Positions 8,845 to 17,053 of a stretch of DNA of 64,000 nucleotides are shown one piece after another. The DNA is from Bacteroidota bacterium (GTDB taxonomy: Bacteria; Bacteroidota; Bacteroidia; Palsa-948), in NCBI GenBank assembly GCA_016213405.1, contig JACRAM010000056.1, positions 1 through 64,000 of the forward strand. Reading direction: 5' to 3'. The notes beneath the pieces were generated by a model that was not told where the DNA came from, did not search any database, and was given only the letters and a program-made list of their open reading frames with translations. The position numbers and the translations under genes are program-made. Position 1 is the stretch's first letter, and each line of letters opens with the position of its first letter.

Positions 8845-9582
8845 ATGGAAACCCAAAAGGAGTTTGCAAATCATAAAATAAAAACTACCAGTTGTCATCA
8901 ATGCGGGCTAAAACAATCTTCTGTATTTCAAAATTGTGCCGATGAACTTCTTGACGAATTATTTTCAAATAAACAATTCAGGCAGTATGGTAAAAATGAA
9001 ATACTCATAAGACAAAATGATTCATTTGAAGGAGTTTTCTGCATACAGGAAGGAACTGTGAAGGTTTCTACTTCTGGAAATAAAAACAAAGATTTTATTC
9101 TTTGGTTTGCACGCCCGGGGGATATGATAGGTATTGATTCATTTATTAATAACAAAAATCATTCGTTTACAGCCATTACAGTTGAACCGGTCAGTGCTTG
9201 TTTTGTTCCTGACACCGATTTTAAGAAACTTGTAAGCAAAGATCCGGCAATTGCAAGAAAATTAATGAAAGTATTGTGCGAAGAAATTAATTTTATTGAA
9301 ACCAGGATTACAAGTATTTCACAAAAATCAATTAGAGAACAATTCGCTGAAGTGCTTATATCAATTGCCACAAAAAATAAAAAATCCATTGTAGGAAATA
9401 CTTCTATTAACTATTCCATAAAAGATTTGGCAAATATTATTGGCACTACGAATAACTACCTGTACAAAATCTTATCCGATTTGAATGAAAAAAATGTTGT
9501 GTCAATTCGCAATAAAAAATTAGTGATAAAAGATTTTGATAAGCTTTCGCTAATAGCCATAGGAGAAGAATCCGTTACATAA
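8845..9582 (+). CDS. Crp/Fnr family regulator with atypical recognition helix
   Basis: 245 residues with the same architecture as the gene before it: N-terminal cysteines (CHQC-x10-C), beta roll, a Cys in ACFVPD, dimer helix and winged helix. The recognition helix reads GTTNNYLYKILSDL: the Glu and Arg used by FNR are replaced by Asn and Lys, so it probably binds a different site or sequences DNA less strictly. It is the first gene of an operon with norC (8-base gap) and norB (4-base overlap), as expected for a DNR/NnrR-like NO sensor controlling NO reduction. Its gene is itself preceded by an ATGAT-type box, suggesting a cascade: the 8034 or a similar regulator switches it on. Identity as NO sensor is inference from position. 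Confidence 0.85.
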   Translation: METQKEFANHKIKTTSCHQCGLKQSSVFQNCADELLDELFSNKQFRQYGKNEILIRQNDSFEGVFCIQEGTVKVSTSGNKNKDFILWFARPGDMIGIDSFINNKNHSFTAITVEPVSACFVPDTDFKKLVSKDPAIARKLMKVLCEEINFIETRITSISQKSIREQFAEVLISIATKNKKSIVGNTSINYSIKDLANIIGTTNNYLYKILSDLNEKNVVSIRNKKLVIKDFDKLSLIAIGEESVT

Positions 9583-9590
9583 GTTTCTTC

Positions 9591-10007
9591 ATGTCAATCT
9601 TAACAAGGCGAATTATTTTCTGGACATTAATTATTCTGTTTGCAATTCATTCTTTATTCGTTTTCACTGTCGGCACCAATACGGACTACGGAGAAAAACT
9701 TATGACCGAAGATGCTGAAAACGGGAAACTTCTTTTTCAAAAATACAATTGCACCGCCTGCCATCAACTTTACGGGCTAGGCGGTTTTATGGGTCCGGAT
9801 TTGACCAATGCAATGTCAAAGCAGGGAATTGGGGAACTATATGTGAGTGCATTTCTGCAAGGAGGAACTCAGCGCATGCCTAATTTTCATTTATCAGAAG
9901 ATGAAATAAAATCGTTGGTGGCTTACTTAAAATATGTTGACAAAACCGGAATTTCTCCTGTGAAAAAATTTGAAATAAATTATGACGGAACTATAACTCA
10001 AAAATGA
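9591..10007 (+). CDS. norC: Nitric oxide reductase subunit C (cytochrome c)
   Basis: 138-residue membrane-anchored monohaem cytochrome c. One N-terminal membrane helix (residues ~8-28) anchors a periplasmic domain with the haem motif CTACH (about residues 54-58) and a later axial Met in QRMPNFHLS. The stretch YNCTACHQLYGLGGFMGPDLT is typical of NorC. It passes electrons to NorB for 2 NO + 2e- + 2H+ -> N2O + H2O. Stop and norB start overlap (ATGA). Length is slightly below the usual ~146 residues. Confidence 0.9.
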   Translation: MSILTRRIIFWTLIILFAIHSLFVFTVGTNTDYGEKLMTEDAENGKLLFQKYNCTACHQLYGLGGFMGPDLTNAMSKQGIGELYVSAFLQGGTQRMPNFHLSEDEIKSLVAYLKYVDKTGISPVKKFEINYDGTITQK

Positions 10008-11335
10008 AAAAAGAAACAGGTATATGGTTTGTTTCAATGGGACTAATCTCTCTGCTTGTCGGAATGTTTTTTGGATGTATTGCAGCCTTCCAATTTATCT
10101 TTCCTGATTTCCTGAAAGAAATTTCTTTTGTAAAAACGAGACCCTTACATGTTTCGCTTGTGATTGCGTGGATATTTCTCTGTGCTATCGGTGGAATATA
10201 TTATTACACAAATCATTACTGCGAAACAAAACTTTGGTCGGAAAAACTTTCTAAAATCCATTTCTGGATATTTGTGATTACAGGAATATTAATTCTTGGT
10301 TGCTATTTCATGGGGAAATTCGGAGGGCGGGAATATTGGGAGTTCCCTGCAATCCTTTCCATTCCAATTTTTATTTCATGGATATTATTCGCCATAAATT
10401 ATTTTAAATCTGCTTTCAAAAAAGCCGGAAGCTGGCCAGTATATATGTGGATGTGGGCAACAGGAATTGTTTTTTTCTTTATCACCTTCAGTGAAGCGTA
10501 TCTTTGGGTACTCCCCTATTTCCGAAATAATTTAATCCGCGACCTCACTGTTCAATGGAAAGCATACGGTGCGCTGGTAGGTTCCTGGAATATGCTTGTG
10601 TATGGCACAGCAATTTTTGTGATGGCAAAAATAAAAGGCGATGAAAAAATGGCTCACTCGCGCCTTGCTTTCCTCATGTATTTTCTGGGTTTCACAAATT
10701 TACTTTTCGGATGGGCTCATCATATTTATATAGTGCCAGCTGCGAAGTGGATTCGCATTTTATCATATGCCACAAGTATGACCGAATTATTACTTCTCGG
10801 AAAAATAATAATCGACTGGAAAAATTCCCTGGCTGAAGCAAAAAAGGATTTTCATATTCTTCCTATTAAATTTATTGTCGCATCCGATGTTTGGGTCTTT
10901 CTTAACCTTGCACTTGCTTTAGCCATATCAGTTCCTGCAATTAATATTTATACACATGGAACACACGTTACGGTTGCACATTCAATGGGAAGCTCGATTG
11001 GCATCAACACAATGATCTTGCTTGCGTCCGCATTTTTTCTAATCACCGATGTAACAAAAAATGAATTTACAATTAGTCAAAAAAAACGCATTTCAATTGG
11101 TTTTTGGATGTTCAATATTTTTTTTACAATATTCTGGATTGCGCTAATCTCAGCAGGAATCGAAAAGGGAATTCTTATAATAGATGATAAACTTTCCTTT
11201 CAGGAAATTATGATGAAGATAAATCCCATTCTTATTGTGTTTGCTTTTTCGGGAATTGGAATATTAATTGGATTGTATTTGATAATTGTTCCCCTGCTAA
11301 ACTCGGCATATGAATACCTTCGTAAAGATTATTAA
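10004..11335 (+). CDS. norB: Nitric oxide reductase subunit B, divergent active site
   Basis: 443 residues, about 12 membrane helices, haem-copper oxidase superfamily. Haem and FeB candidates: H49 in RPLHVSLVIAW (low-spin haem), H239-H240 in FGWAHHIYIVP (FeB), H326 in TVAHSMGSS (haem b3). Two differences from classical cNorB stand out. The second His of the TxAHxH motif is Met328, and the helix that normally carries the FeB His and the two glutamates (HLWVEGVWE in cNor) reads AYGALVGSWNML here, without His or Glu. A Glu at 164 (TFSEAYLW) is another candidate. Sequence style matches NorB-like proteins common in Bacteroidota. The norC partner supports NO reduction, but the metal ligation is clearly not the textbook one. 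Confidence 0.82.
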   Translation: MKKETGIWFVSMGLISLLVGMFFGCIAAFQFIFPDFLKEISFVKTRPLHVSLVIAWIFLCAIGGIYYYTNHYCETKLWSEKLSKIHFWIFVITGILILGCYFMGKFGGREYWEFPAILSIPIFISWILFAINYFKSAFKKAGSWPVYMWMWATGIVFFFITFSEAYLWVLPYFRNNLIRDLTVQWKAYGALVGSWNMLVYGTAIFVMAKIKGDEKMAHSRLAFLMYFLGFTNLLFGWAHHIYIVPAAKWIRILSYATSMTELLLLGKIIIDWKNSLAEAKKDFHILPIKFIVASDVWVFLNLALALAISVPAINIYTHGTHVTVAHSMGSSIGINTMILLASAFFLITDVTKNEFTISQKKRISIGFWMFNIFFTIFWIALISAGIEKGILIIDDKLSFQEIMMKINPILIVFAFSGIGILIGLYLIIVPLLNSAYEYLRKDY

Positions 11336-11338
11336 ATT

Positions 11339-11382
11339 ATGATAATTATCATATTTTGCATACATGATTATAAATAAATTGC
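11339..11382 (+). promoter_or_regulatory. Perfect Fnr-type box upstream of proline dehydrogenase
   Basis: ATGAT-AATT-ATCAT (11339-11352) is a perfect palindrome. The octamer 29.5 bases from its centre, TAAATTGC (11375-11382), is a weak -7 match. It starts 4 bases after the norB stop, so the gene at 11407 probably has its own promoter. Confidence 0.6.
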
Positions 11383-11406
11383 TGAAGTAAAAAAAAGAAA
11401 AATATT

Positions 11407-12624
11407 ATGAATTTGTGGAAAGATCATGCTCAACAAATTTCCTTTTCCAATACCGAAATCGCTTTTAAGAATAAAGATGATAAAGAGTTAAAGCAATCAC
11501 TTTGGCTGTTTAAGTTAATGCGAAGTCCATCGTTGGTCAAATTATTTTCTAAACTTACTTTAATAGCATTGAAATTACACCTGCCGATTTCTTCAGCAGT
11601 TAAAGCAACTATTTATAAACAGTTTTGTTCGGGAGAATCGATTGATGAAAGCCAAGTAGTAGTAAAACGTCTGGTAAAATCAGGTGTTGGCTCTATACTG
11701 GATTATTCGGTTGAAGGAAAAGAATGCGAAGAAGATTTTGAACATACGAAAAACGAAGTGATTAAAATTATTCATGTAGCCAAGGGGAATCGAGCCATTC
11801 CTTATACAAGTTTGAAAATAACCGGGATCGCCAGCCATGAACTGCTTGAAAAATTAAATCTAAAACAAGAATACCTTCAAAATGAAAGCAAAGAATTTTT
11901 TAAAGTGCGCAGACGTCTTGACCAAATCTGTAAGGAAGCTTTACTATGCGAAGTTCCGATTTATTTTGACGCTGAAGAAAGCTGGATTCAGGACGTGATA
12001 GATTTTCTTGCCGAAGAAGCAATGCGGGAATATAATCGTGAAAAAGCAATTGTGCTCACCACTTTACAAATGTACCGATGGGACAGGATGGATTACCTGA
12101 AAAAACTTATTGAGAAAGCCCGTAGAGAGAAATTCTTCATCGGCATTAAACTTGTGCGTGGAGCTTATATGGAAAAAGAAAACACACGTGCGTTTGAATT
12201 TGATTACAAATCACCCATCCAGCCGGACAAAGAATCTACGGATAAAGATTTTGACAAAGCAGTGGATTTATGTCTGGAAAACATTGACATCATCACACTT
12301 TGCGCGGGAACTCATAACGAAGCAAGCACCATTCACCTGATTGATAAAATGAAAACCCTTGTCATTCAAAATAATCATCCGAATGTATATTTTTCTCAGC
12401 TCTATGGAATGAGCGACCACATTACATTCAACCTTGCTGACCAGGGTTACAACGTAACAAAATATCTTCCGTACGGTCCGGTAAAATCAACGCTTCCTTA
12501 TTTAATCAGAAGAGCAGAAGAAAATACTGCTATCGCTGGGCAAATGAGCCGTGAGTTGAAATTAATTCTTGAAGAAAAAGAGAGAAGAAAATATTCCAGG
12601 ATGCTCCCTGCTCCTTCGGCTTAA
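11407..12624 (+). CDS. putA: Proline dehydrogenase
   Basis: 405-residue FAD-dependent proline dehydrogenase (monofunctional PRODH, no P5C dehydrogenase domain). TIM-barrel motifs in order: FDAEESW, TTLQMYRWDR, GIKLVRGAYMEKE, CAGTHNE, FSQLYGMSDHIT, KYLPYGPVKSTLPYLIRRAEENT. The last carries the Arg pair that binds the proline carboxylate. It oxidises L-proline to pyrroline-5-carboxylate, sending electrons to quinone at the inner membrane. A perfect ATGAT-type box is 55 bases upstream of the start, so it seems to belong to the Fnr-like regulon here, which is unusual for this enzyme. It is followed by the convergent hemN gene after 6 bases. Confidence 0.93.
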   Translation: MNLWKDHAQQISFSNTEIAFKNKDDKELKQSLWLFKLMRSPSLVKLFSKLTLIALKLHLPISSAVKATIYKQFCSGESIDESQVVVKRLVKSGVGSILDYSVEGKECEEDFEHTKNEVIKIIHVAKGNRAIPYTSLKITGIASHELLEKLNLKQEYLQNESKEFFKVRRRLDQICKEALLCEVPIYFDAEESWIQDVIDFLAEEAMREYNREKAIVLTTLQMYRWDRMDYLKKLIEKARREKFFIGIKLVRGAYMEKENTRAFEFDYKSPIQPDKESTDKDFDKAVDLCLENIDIITLCAGTHNEASTIHLIDKMKTLVIQNNHPNVYFSQLYGMSDHITFNLADQGYNVTKYLPYGPVKSTLPYLIRRAEENTAIAGQMSRELKLILEEKERRKYSRMLPAPSA

Positions 12625-12630
12625 ATTTTA

Positions 12631-13989
12631 TTATATCACCTTACTGAATATTTCTGTCTTCGGAATGTTTTTCCAAAGTCTGGCATCAAACGCCATACAG
12701 ATATTCCTTATAAAAGGTTTACCATTTTCAGTTACTTTCAAATAATATGGATTGATAATTACCAATCCGTCTTTCTCCATTTCTTTTACTCTTTCAAACG
12801 CATCGTAAATGGCTGCGCATTGTTCTGATTTATTTTGCCAGGAAGCAGAAAATTTACAGATGATATTCAAAATGTGTTTTCTCAGAATCAAATCCTCTTC
12901 ATTAAGAATATGTCCTCTGAAAATCGGCAGAGTTCCGCTATTAACAAGTTTGTGATACTCTTCAACTGTTTTTACATTTTGTGCATAAGCATTCCAACTA
13001 TCGCTGATGGAAGAAACTCCTAAGCCAATCATTAACTTTGTATACGAATGGGTGTACCCCATAAAATTTCTGTGCAACGTTCCATTTTGCGAAGCTTTAA
13101 AGAGGGAATCTGTTTTGCGGGCGAAATGATCCATGCCTATTTCTTCATAACCAGCTTCTTCAAGCATGCTTCTTCCTGTTTCATACAGTTGCCTTTTTTC
13201 CTCATCTTTCGGCAAATCTTTTTCTGTAAATTTTCTTTGTCCTGGCTTTATCCACGGTACGTGAGCATAACTATAAAAAGCAATTCTGTCAGGATTCAAA
13301 AGCATTACTTTATTTATTGTATCCACTACGCTTGATTTTTTTTGGAGTGGTAAACCGTAAATTAAATCAAAGTTGATGGAAGTGAATCCGATCTTACGCG
13401 CATGCGATACAACTTTCTCAACTGTTTCAAATGTCTGAACCCGATTAACAATATCCTGCACCATAAAATCAAAATCCTGAATGCCCAGGCTCAACCTTCT
13501 GAATCCAATATCGTAGAGTGTTTGAAGATGTAAATCAGTTGTGTTATTTGGGTGAGCTTCAAAACTAAATTCCGCATCCTTTGTGGTAAGAGAAGTTGAG
13601 AGTATTCCATCAATAAGCATTTTAAGATTCTCTGCACTAAAAAATGTTGGGGTTCCTCCTCCAAGATGAATTTCTTTTACTCTTGGAGTTTCACCAAAAA
13701 CATTCTGATATAATTTCCATTCTTTAAGTAAAGAATGAATGTATGTTTTTTCGACATTATGATTTACGGTGATACGCGTGTTGCATCCGCAATAAGTGCA
13801 TAAACTTTCGCAATAAGGAAGATGTATATACAAACTGATTCCATCCTTGCTGTTTGTATTTATAAAGCAATCACTGCTTTCTTCTTTCCATTGCTCAACT
13901 GAAGGCAGGTTATCCCAGTATGGAACGGTCGGGTAACTTGTGTAGCGAGGACCAGGAACATTATATTTTTTTATTAATTCAGAATTCAT
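12631..13989 (-). CDS. hemN: Oxygen-independent coproporphyrinogen III dehydrogenase
   Basis: 452-residue radical-SAM enzyme that oxidatively decarboxylates two propionates of coproporphyrinogen III without oxygen. N-terminal KYNVPGPRYTSYPTVPYW is a HemN hallmark. The cluster motif CESLCTYCGC gives CxxxCxxC for the [4Fe-4S], and GGGTPTF follows for SAM binding. The C-terminal domain includes LGVSSISD and YYLKVTENGKPF. Start chosen at the ATG 1 base after the stop of the preceding gene; a longer in-frame start at 14022 would overlap that gene. Translationally close to the QueD-like gene and a 46-residue ORF, forming a three-gene unit. HemN is commonly Fnr-controlled; here only a weak box was seen (14637-14650). 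Confidence 0.95.
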   Translation of the reverse strand: MNSELIKKYNVPGPRYTSYPTVPYWDNLPSVEQWKEESSDCFINTNSKDGISLYIHLPYCESLCTYCGCNTRITVNHNVEKTYIHSLLKEWKLYQNVFGETPRVKEIHLGGGTPTFFSAENLKMLIDGILSTSLTTKDAEFSFEAHPNNTTDLHLQTLYDIGFRRLSLGIQDFDFMVQDIVNRVQTFETVEKVVSHARKIGFTSINFDLIYGLPLQKKSSVVDTINKVMLLNPDRIAFYSYAHVPWIKPGQRKFTEKDLPKDEEKRQLYETGRSMLEEAGYEEIGMDHFARKTDSLFKASQNGTLHRNFMGYTHSYTKLMIGLGVSSISDSWNAYAQNVKTVEEYHKLVNSGTLPIFRGHILNEEDLILRKHILNIICKFSASWQNKSEQCAAIYDAFERVKEMEKDGLVIINPYYLKVTENGKPFIRNICMAFDARLWKNIPKTEIFSKVI

Positions 13990-13990
13990 T

Positions 13991-14452
13991 TTATGTATTG
14001 TCATCGGCATACCATTCAGCAAATGAAGTGGGCGTTTCTCTCAGCTTCAGATGATGTAGTGTGGCAGGTGCAGGTAAATTATTTTGAATGATCTTTGCAA
14101 AGTCAATTAAGAGATTCTCGCTGGTGGGCTGATAGTTTACCAGTACCACTTTTCCAATAAGGAGATTTTCCTTAACAAAATTTTTATGAGGGGAATTTTC
14201 ATTCAGCACAAGCGTATGATCAAATTTATTTATTACGGATGTTTCTACAATTTTTTTTAAATCAGAGAAATCCATTACCATTCCTTGTTTGGAATTTTTA
14301 CTTTCAGAGTTCGTTTCACCTATTACAGTTACAGATAGCTGGTAAGAATGTCCGTGAATATTTTTGCAGGGTCCGTCATAGCCGTAAAGCGCGTGTGCCA
14401 TTTCAAAATGAAATATCTTGGTGATCCGCACTATGGAAGAATGATTTTTCAT
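13991..14452 (-). CDS. 6-pyruvoyl-tetrahydropterin synthase / QueD family protein
   Basis: 153 residues. Zinc ligands: the His of FEMAHAL and both His of IHGHSY. Catalytic Cys in GPCKNIHGHSY has the C-x3-HGH spacing of QueD (6-carboxytetrahydropterin synthase). The substrate-anchoring Glu is in LRETPTSFAEWY, and TSENLLIDFA is the usual helix motif. It either makes the preQ0 precursor of queuosine or another pterin. No other que genes are in view. It sits between a small membrane ORF (ATGA overlap) and hemN (1-base gap), so its job may be tied to anaerobic cofactor supply. That is inference. Confidence 0.85.
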   Translation of the reverse strand: MKNHSSIVRITKIFHFEMAHALYGYDGPCKNIHGHSYQLSVTVIGETNSESKNSKQGMVMDFSDLKKIVETSVINKFDHTLVLNENSPHKNFVKENLLIGKVVLVNYQPTSENLLIDFAKIIQNNLPAPATLHHLKLRETPTSFAEWYADDNT

Positions 14453-14589
14453 CTGTTCAGAAATTGCTGATAGGCGGCAAACAATACGATTGCGGCAATT
14501 GTTATTTGAACCATGCGGTTCAATAATTTACCTGCTTTCATCCATCCAGAATTATTTTTCGAACAGAATTCACAATACGATTTCACCAT
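14449..14589 (-). CDS. Small CxxC membrane protein (46 aa)
   Basis: ATG at 14589, stop overlapping the ATG of the QueD-like gene (ATGA). It encodes 46 residues: an N-terminal YCEFC (CxxC) segment, a basic amphipathic stretch (WMKAGKLLNRM) and one membrane helix (VQITIAAIVLFAAY). The stop-start overlap suggests translational coupling with the genes for the QueD-like protein and HemN. It is below usual gene-finder cut-offs. No family is recognised. The two cysteines and membrane helix could suit a small haem- or metal-related accessory, but nothing shows this. Confidence 0.5.
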   Translation of the reverse strand: MVKSYCEFCSKNNSGWMKAGKLLNRMVQITIAAIVLFAAYQQFLNR

Positions 14590-14606
14590 AAAAATTATTT
14601 GATTCA

Positions 14607-14650
14607 CAAAGCTGTTAAATAAAATGAGAAAAGAACATACTATCGGTCAG
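14607..14650 (-). promoter_or_regulatory. Possible -7 element and degenerate Fnr-type box
   Basis: On the minus strand CAGCTTTG (14614-14607) resembles a -7 element. A degenerate half-palindrome CTGAC-CGAT-AGTAT (14650-14637) has its centre exactly 29.5 bases upstream. Six of ten box positions match, so this is weak and rests on spacing. Confidence 0.3.
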
Positions 14651-14676
14651 GCATGAAAACAAAATCTGAATAATAA

Positions 14677-15387
14677 TCAATCGCTCAGATTTGCACTGCG
14701 AAGAAGCGAATTAATCTTAAGAACCTTGATCTTCTTTCCGATGAATTCAAGAACGCCATCTTCTTTAAGATCTGCGAGGATACGTATCGCAGTTTCTGTT
14801 GCTGTTCCAGCTATATTAGCTATTTCCTCGCGGGTAAGAATGACATTCAGCGTTGCATTATCTTTTTCAAAACCATACACTTCTTTCATAAAAAGGATTG
14901 CTTCCGCCATTCGTTCTTTGACAGGCTTTTGGGCTAGATCCGTTATTTTGTGTTCTGCATTTTTTAAATCGCTGGCAAGAAGTTTCATTACCTGTAGAGT
15001 AATGGCATTATTTGTTTCCACAAATTTGAAAAATACACTTTTAGGAATAAAGCATATTGAAGTTTCTTCAATTGCTTCGGCAGTGGATGTATATTTTTCA
15101 CCTCCAAGAAGCGCTCTGTATCCAAGAAGGTCACCTGATTTTGCCAAACGGACAATTTGTTCGCGCCCGTTTTCTGCTAACTGAAATAATTTTACTTTAC
15201 CTGCATTGATGCAATATATTCCATGGGGATAAGAATCCTGTTTGAAAACATCCTGTCCTTTTTTATAAACAGTACATCCTTTGTGCTCGTTTAACTCTCT
15301 TACTTCTTCTTTGTTTAGGTCGCAAAAAACTGATTTGAACCTAGCATCACAAAACTGGCAATCAAGATGGGGGTTTGCCTTTTTCAT
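14677..15387 (-). CDS. Crp/Fnr family regulator with four conserved Cys (FNR-like)
   Basis: 236 residues, close in sequence to the 8034 gene. N-terminal CQFC then a third Cys (CxxC-x8-C, CQFCDARFKSVFC), beta roll containing LYKKGQ-like VYKKGQDVF and HGIYCINAGKVKLF, a Cys in SICFIPK aligned with FNR Cys122, and a winged helix. Recognition helix GTATETAIRILADL keeps Glu and Arg with Ile between, as in the 8034 protein, so both probably bind the same ATGAT-type sites. It lies beside the cytochrome and ric genes, whose promoters have such sites. Probably one of two overlapping O2/NO sensors; TATCTTTC (15452-15445, minus) is the best -7-like element and no box was found there. Confidence 0.87.
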   Translation of the reverse strand: MKKANPHLDCQFCDARFKSVFCDLNKEEVRELNEHKGCTVYKKGQDVFKQDSYPHGIYCINAGKVKLFQLAENGREQIVRLAKSGDLLGYRALLGGEKYTSTAEAIEETSICFIPKSVFFKFVETNNAITLQVMKLLASDLKNAEHKITDLAQKPVKERMAEAILFMKEVYGFEKDNATLNVILTREEIANIAGTATETAIRILADLKEDGVLEFIGKKIKVLKINSLLRSANLSD

Positions 15388-15501
15388 GTGATATTTTTCT
15401 TTGTAACTACTATTGTGACATTCTTTTTATTTTTTTTATAAAACGAAAGATACATAAAAAATTTACAAAATTCTTTTAAATAAAATAATATCACTCATTA
15501 A

Positions 15502-16083
15502 TTATTTACCAATATCAATTTTATCTGCAAGTTGCAACGACATGGATTTAATGGTTTTTGAAAGAACCCAAATTACGATTAACAACAAGCACAATAAACC
15601 AATCAGCAAATACTCGGTAAAACTAAATAAATTAAGCAAATTGACTGTTTGTTTTTTTGAATCGGAAGAAACAACTATTGAAGTAGTATTCCCGGATGTA
15701 TTTGAAGTATTTGATGCCAGATCTGTTTTGACAGATGATAACTCTGTTGATTTTGCTGTAATAAATTCTACTATAGATTTTATTTGATCTTCACTAATAG
15801 CCAAATCGGGCATTGGAATTTTATTATTGTCATTAAATAATTTTACAGCCTGCGCATCACCAGCTTTCACAAGTGACTGTGATGACTTAATCCATTTCTG
15901 CATCCATTGCATATCATGCCTGTTTTGAACATCCCGCAAATCGGGTCCTACTAATTTACCTTTCCCAACCGTATGGCAACTGGCGCAGTTGGTTTTAAAA
16001 AGTTGTTCTCCATCCTGTGCAAATGAAACAGCAGCGTTGCAGATGAATATAGTAATCGAAAGAATTAGATTTTTCGTTTTCAT
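15502..16083 (-). CDS. Membrane-anchored c-type cytochrome
   Basis: 193 residues. Signal peptide (1-22, ends SFAQ), haem-binding CASCH at 33-37, axial Met candidate in KIPMPDLAISEDQ, then a Ser/Thr-rich linker and one membrane helix near residues 155-177 (YLLIGLLCLLLIVIWVL). This layout, haem domain outside and C-terminal anchor, suits electron transfer between a quinol-oxidising complex and a periplasmic reductase. Two tandem perfect boxes precede it, so it is probably the most strongly controlled member of the regulon. Partner enzyme unknown; NorB is the obvious candidate within the window. Confidence 0.85.
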   Translation of the reverse strand: MKTKNLILSITIFICNAAVSFAQDGEQLFKTNCASCHTVGKGKLVGPDLRDVQNRHDMQWMQKWIKSSQSLVKAGDAQAVKLFNDNNKIPMPDLAISEDQIKSIVEFITAKSTELSSVKTDLASNTSNTSGNTTSIVVSSDSKKQTVNLLNLFSFTEYLLIGLLCLLLIVIWVLSKTIKSMSLQLADKIDIGK

Positions 16084-16122
16084 ACATTTTATTTAGTTAT
16101 TTATTTTGAAGAACTTTCTAAA

Positions 16123-16188
16123 CAAAAGTATGACCAAAGGATAAAATGTATTATGATACCCATCATACTGACATATGATAAATATCAT
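16123..16188 (-). promoter_or_regulatory. Two tandem perfect Fnr-type boxes plus perfect -7 element
   Basis: Minus-strand TACTTTTG (16130-16123) is an exact -7 match. Box 1 (ATGAT-ACCC-ATCAT, 16153-16166) is centred 29.5 bases upstream of it, and box 2 (ATGAT-AAAT-ATCAT, 16175-16188) 22 bases, two helical turns, further. Serves the cytochrome gene starting at 16083. Confidence 0.8.
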
Positions 16189-16207
16189 ATTTACAATTTT
16201 AAGGGAT

Positions 16208-16930
16208 TTACTGAATTAATTCCTCTTCTAGCTGAATAGCTTTTGGAAAAAGAATATTGTTTTCGAGATGAATGTGCTGATGTAAATCTTCTTCAAACTC
16301 CTGAAGCTTTTCGTAAGCATAACGAAAACTGTTGCAAGCATCTGCGGGAATAGAATAATTACCCGTTACTTCTCTGATTTTTCCCAACAATTCTCCGACA
16401 ACATCGTGTTCGTGCTCCATCATTCTTATAGGGTTTTTTACCGTGCCAAATGTGGGTGCAACAGCTTTTCCTGACTTTTTCGATTCAGATAGCTGCTTTA
16501 TATATGGGAACAGAATATTTTCTTCTTTCAGCATGTGCTGATTAAGATCATCTATCACCTTCACAAAAATAGCTGCTACTTCAATTACCTCAGGGTGTTG
16601 AACACTATGAACTTTTGAAATTTTTTGTGTGAACTCAAAAATAAGAGGCATGGATTGAATAACATATTTATGATGAGTGTTTACTATATATTCTGAGAGA
16701 AAATCAAGTTCCCATGCACTGAAATTCTGCGATGGTAGTTCAGTCGCTGTTTCAGCAATATGTAATTCTTTTTCCAGTTGCTCCTGATTGATTCCCTTTT
16801 CTTTACAAACATTTGCTATAGATTTTTTTCCTCCGCAGCAAAAATCCACTCCATATTTTTTAAACACTTCCACTTTGCGATAATCACGTGCGGCAAGTTC
16901 TCCTACTGTTGGTTCTCTTAATGTTTCCAT
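16208..16930 (-). CDS. ric: Iron-sulfur cluster repair di-iron protein (Ric/YtfE/ScdA)
   Basis: 240 residues. N-terminal ScdA_N-type domain with FCCGGKKSI (Cys pair near 31-32), followed by a hemerythrin-like four-helix bundle. Metal-ligand His/Glu candidates are in VNTHHKYV, LNQHMLKEENILFPY, EHEHDVVGELL and HQHIHLENNILFPK. It repairs Fe-S clusters damaged by NO or peroxide, so it belongs naturally with NO reductase. It is transcribed from its own -7 element TACATTTG (16956-16949, minus) with an imperfect ATGAT-type box (16979-16992) at the standard 29.5-base distance. Confidence 0.93.
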   Translation of the reverse strand: METLREPTVGELAARDYRKVEVFKKYGVDFCCGGKKSIANVCKEKGINQEQLEKELHIAETATELPSQNFSAWELDFLSEYIVNTHHKYVIQSMPLIFEFTQKISKVHSVQHPEVIEVAAIFVKVIDDLNQHMLKEENILFPYIKQLSESKKSGKAVAPTFGTVKNPIRMMEHEHDVVGELLGKIREVTGNYSIPADACNSFRYAYEKLQEFEEDLHQHIHLENNILFPKAIQLEEELIQ

Positions 16931-16948
16931 AAATTATTATTTTTATTG

Positions 16949-16992
16949 CAAATGTAAGTGCAGGCACTTGCTATAAACATGACTAAAATCAG
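16949..16992 (-). promoter_or_regulatory. Fnr-type box plus perfect -7 element (ric)
   Basis: Minus-strand TACATTTG (16956-16949) is an exact -7 match. ATGAC-TAAA-ATCAG (16979-16992) is centred 29.5 bases upstream. Eight of ten box positions match. Confidence 0.7.
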
Positions 16993-17005
16993 TATTTATA
17001 TAATT

Positions 17006-17049
17006 ATGATACCGCTCATAATCAAACGCAGAAATGAAATATACTTTCG
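17006..17049 (+). promoter_or_regulatory. Fnr-type box plus -7 element (small membrane gene)
   Basis: ATGAT-ACCG-CTCAT (17006-17019) is centred 29.5 bases before TACTTTCG (17042-17049) on the plus strand. The next ATG (17054) lies only 4 bases after the -7 element, so the transcript would be leaderless or start further in. Confidence 0.5.
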
Positions 17050-17053
17050 CTTT

